Source: an uncultured Megasphaera sp.
GTDB taxonomy: Bacteria > Bacillota > Negativicutes > Veillonellales > Megasphaeraceae
Reading direction: 5' to 3'
DNA length: 13,280 bases
Assembly (NCBI GenBank): GCA_900548635.1
Contig: URLP01000039.1
Coordinates: 1 to 13,280 of the forward strand
This document shows positions 12,521-13,280 of the stretch, in pieces. Numbering within the stretch: the first letter of the stretch is position 1; every line of letters starts with the position of its first letter. A program made the position numbers and the translations under genes. Below the pieces are notes generated by a model. That model was not told the origin of the DNA and did not search any database. It was given only the letters and a program-made list of their open reading frames with translations.

Positions 12521-12544
12521 TTTTCCAGCCTGCGAACTGCGGGC
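12521..12544 (-). repeat. Inverted copy of the CGCAGTC module
   Basis: The reverse complement matches the segment 12369-12392 at 21 of 24 positions, including two diverged CGCAG heptamers and the TGGAAAA end. Confidence 0.65.
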
Positions 12545-12556
12545 GCTGCAGGTGCC

Positions 12557-13280
12557 CTAGAAAAATACGTGTGTCAAAATGAAGTAGGAAATCGCACCCA
12601 TGACGGCCGTGCAGGGAATGGTCATGACCCAGGCCGTGACCATCTGGCGGGCGACGCTCCAATGGACGGCTTTGACGCGCTGTGCCGAGCCGACACCCAT
12701 GATCGAGCCGGAGACGACGTGCGTCGTCGATACGGGCAGGTGGAGCAGGGTGGCTGAGAAGATAACGACGGCCGAGTTCAGGTCGGCTGCAAAGCCGTGG
12801 ACGGGATGCATCTTAAAGATCTTGCCGCCGACAGTGCGGATGATTTTCCAGCCGCCGACGCTGGTACCGAGGGCCATAGAGAGCGCGCAGAGCATCTTGA
12901 CGATGTCCGGGACTTCCAGGCTGGTGATGAAGCCGCCTGAGACGAGGGCCAGCGTGATGATACCCATCGATTTCTGAGCATCATTGGAGCCGTGAGAGAA
13001 AGCCATCAGGGCGGCAGAGATGACCTGCAGCCTGTTGGCTGTCAGGTTGACCCTGGCCGGCTTCTGGGAATGACAGATGAAGAAGATGATCTTCATGATG
13101 ATAAAGCCTGTAATGATGGCGGAAATCGGCGAGATAATCAGGGAGAGGACGATTTTGATGATGCCCCAGCCGTTGAGGGCCGCTACGCCGGCGGAGACGA
13201 TGATGGCGCCGAACATGATGACCGTGCAGCCGCCGAGCACGCAGTCGGGAAGCGTCGAGAAGAACGCGCCGACCGGCGGG
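12557..13280 (-). CDS. PiT-family inorganic phosphate transporter (C-terminal 240 residues)
   Basis: The frame is open to the right edge of the window, so the N-terminus is missing. The 240 visible residues contain several hydrophobic helices and the two PiT signatures of the second half: SHGSNDAQKSMGI, with the ND pair characteristic of the duplicated PiT domain, and PVSTTHVVSGSIMGVG. They end in a short tail LTHVFF. The protein should be an integral cytoplasmic-membrane cation/phosphate symporter, a low-affinity phosphate uptake system. A GTG at 13238-13240 is only an internal codon, because the frame continues upstream with a PiT-like sequence. A PhoU-like partner gene often sits next to pit genes, but none is visible on this side. 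The stop lies 12 bp from the inverted CGCAGTC module, and no canonical terminator follows directly. Confidence 0.93.
   Translation of the reverse strand, partial: PPVGAFFSTLPDCVLGGCTVIMFGAIIVSAGVAALNGWGIIKIVLSLIISPISAIITGFIIMKIIFFICHSQKPARVNLTANRLQVISAALMAFSHGSNDAQKSMGIITLALVSGGFITSLEVPDIVKMLCALSMALGTSVGGWKIIRTVGGKIFKMHPVHGFAADLNSAVVIFSATLLHLPVSTTHVVSGSIMGVGSAQRVKAVHWSVARQMVTAWVMTIPCTAVMGAISYFILTHVFF

Overview
The window looks like a stretch of a Negativicutes (Veillonellales/Megasphaera-like) chromosome. This is inferred from a single-chain, about 1,250-residue PurL of the type found in Clostridia and Negativicutes, strong AGGAGG-type ribosome binding sites, the rpsF-ssb-rpsR order, and a moderately GC-rich base composition judged by eye and not computed. 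No database search was possible. The genes are mostly housekeeping. The unusual material is in the gaps between them.

Layout. The left edge holds the 5' end of a PotA-like ABC ATPase (minus strand). A repeat-rich gap and a small dicluster ferredoxin (plus) follow. Next is a minus-strand pair, xpt (xanthine phosphoribosyltransferase) with an unrecognised 205-residue protein, transcribed divergently from purL. After purL come a terminator, a good promoter with a possible S6:S18-type leader, and the operon rpsF-ssb-rpsR. A second repeat-rich gap separates it from a minus-strand pair, a lipid-kinase-family gene followed by guaD (guanine deaminase). Divergent from that pair are a YwrD-type gamma-glutamyltransferase and a PLP-dependent D-cysteine desulfhydrase/ACC deaminase-family enzyme (plus). 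A third repeat-rich gap precedes the 3' part of a PiT phosphate transporter (minus), which runs off the right edge.

How the genes fit together. guaD (guanine to xanthine) and xpt (xanthine to XMP) form a purine salvage route, and purL is a step of de novo purine synthesis. xpt and purL share one compact divergent promoter region. The gamma-glutamyltransferase and the D-cysteine desulfhydrase homologue suggest handling of gamma-glutamyl and cysteine-type compounds as carbon, nitrogen or sulfur sources.

Main unexplained signal. The gaps carry a degenerate 7-bp-period repeat, consensus CG-N4-A, in eight arrays of 3-5 units (35 units, all ending in A, 33 starting with CG). Four arrays end in a unit CGAAAAA that is itself the A/T tract of an intrinsic terminator, and a fifth runs up to a terminator with an imperfect last unit. 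At three gaps the arrays form outward-pointing mirror pairs around other repeat modules. These modules include a second heptamer (CGCAGTC), a foldback repeat of about 33 bp whose three copies differ by compensatory stem changes, and a 79-bp near-perfect nested palindrome. Together they look like a modular family of intergenic elements tied to terminators.
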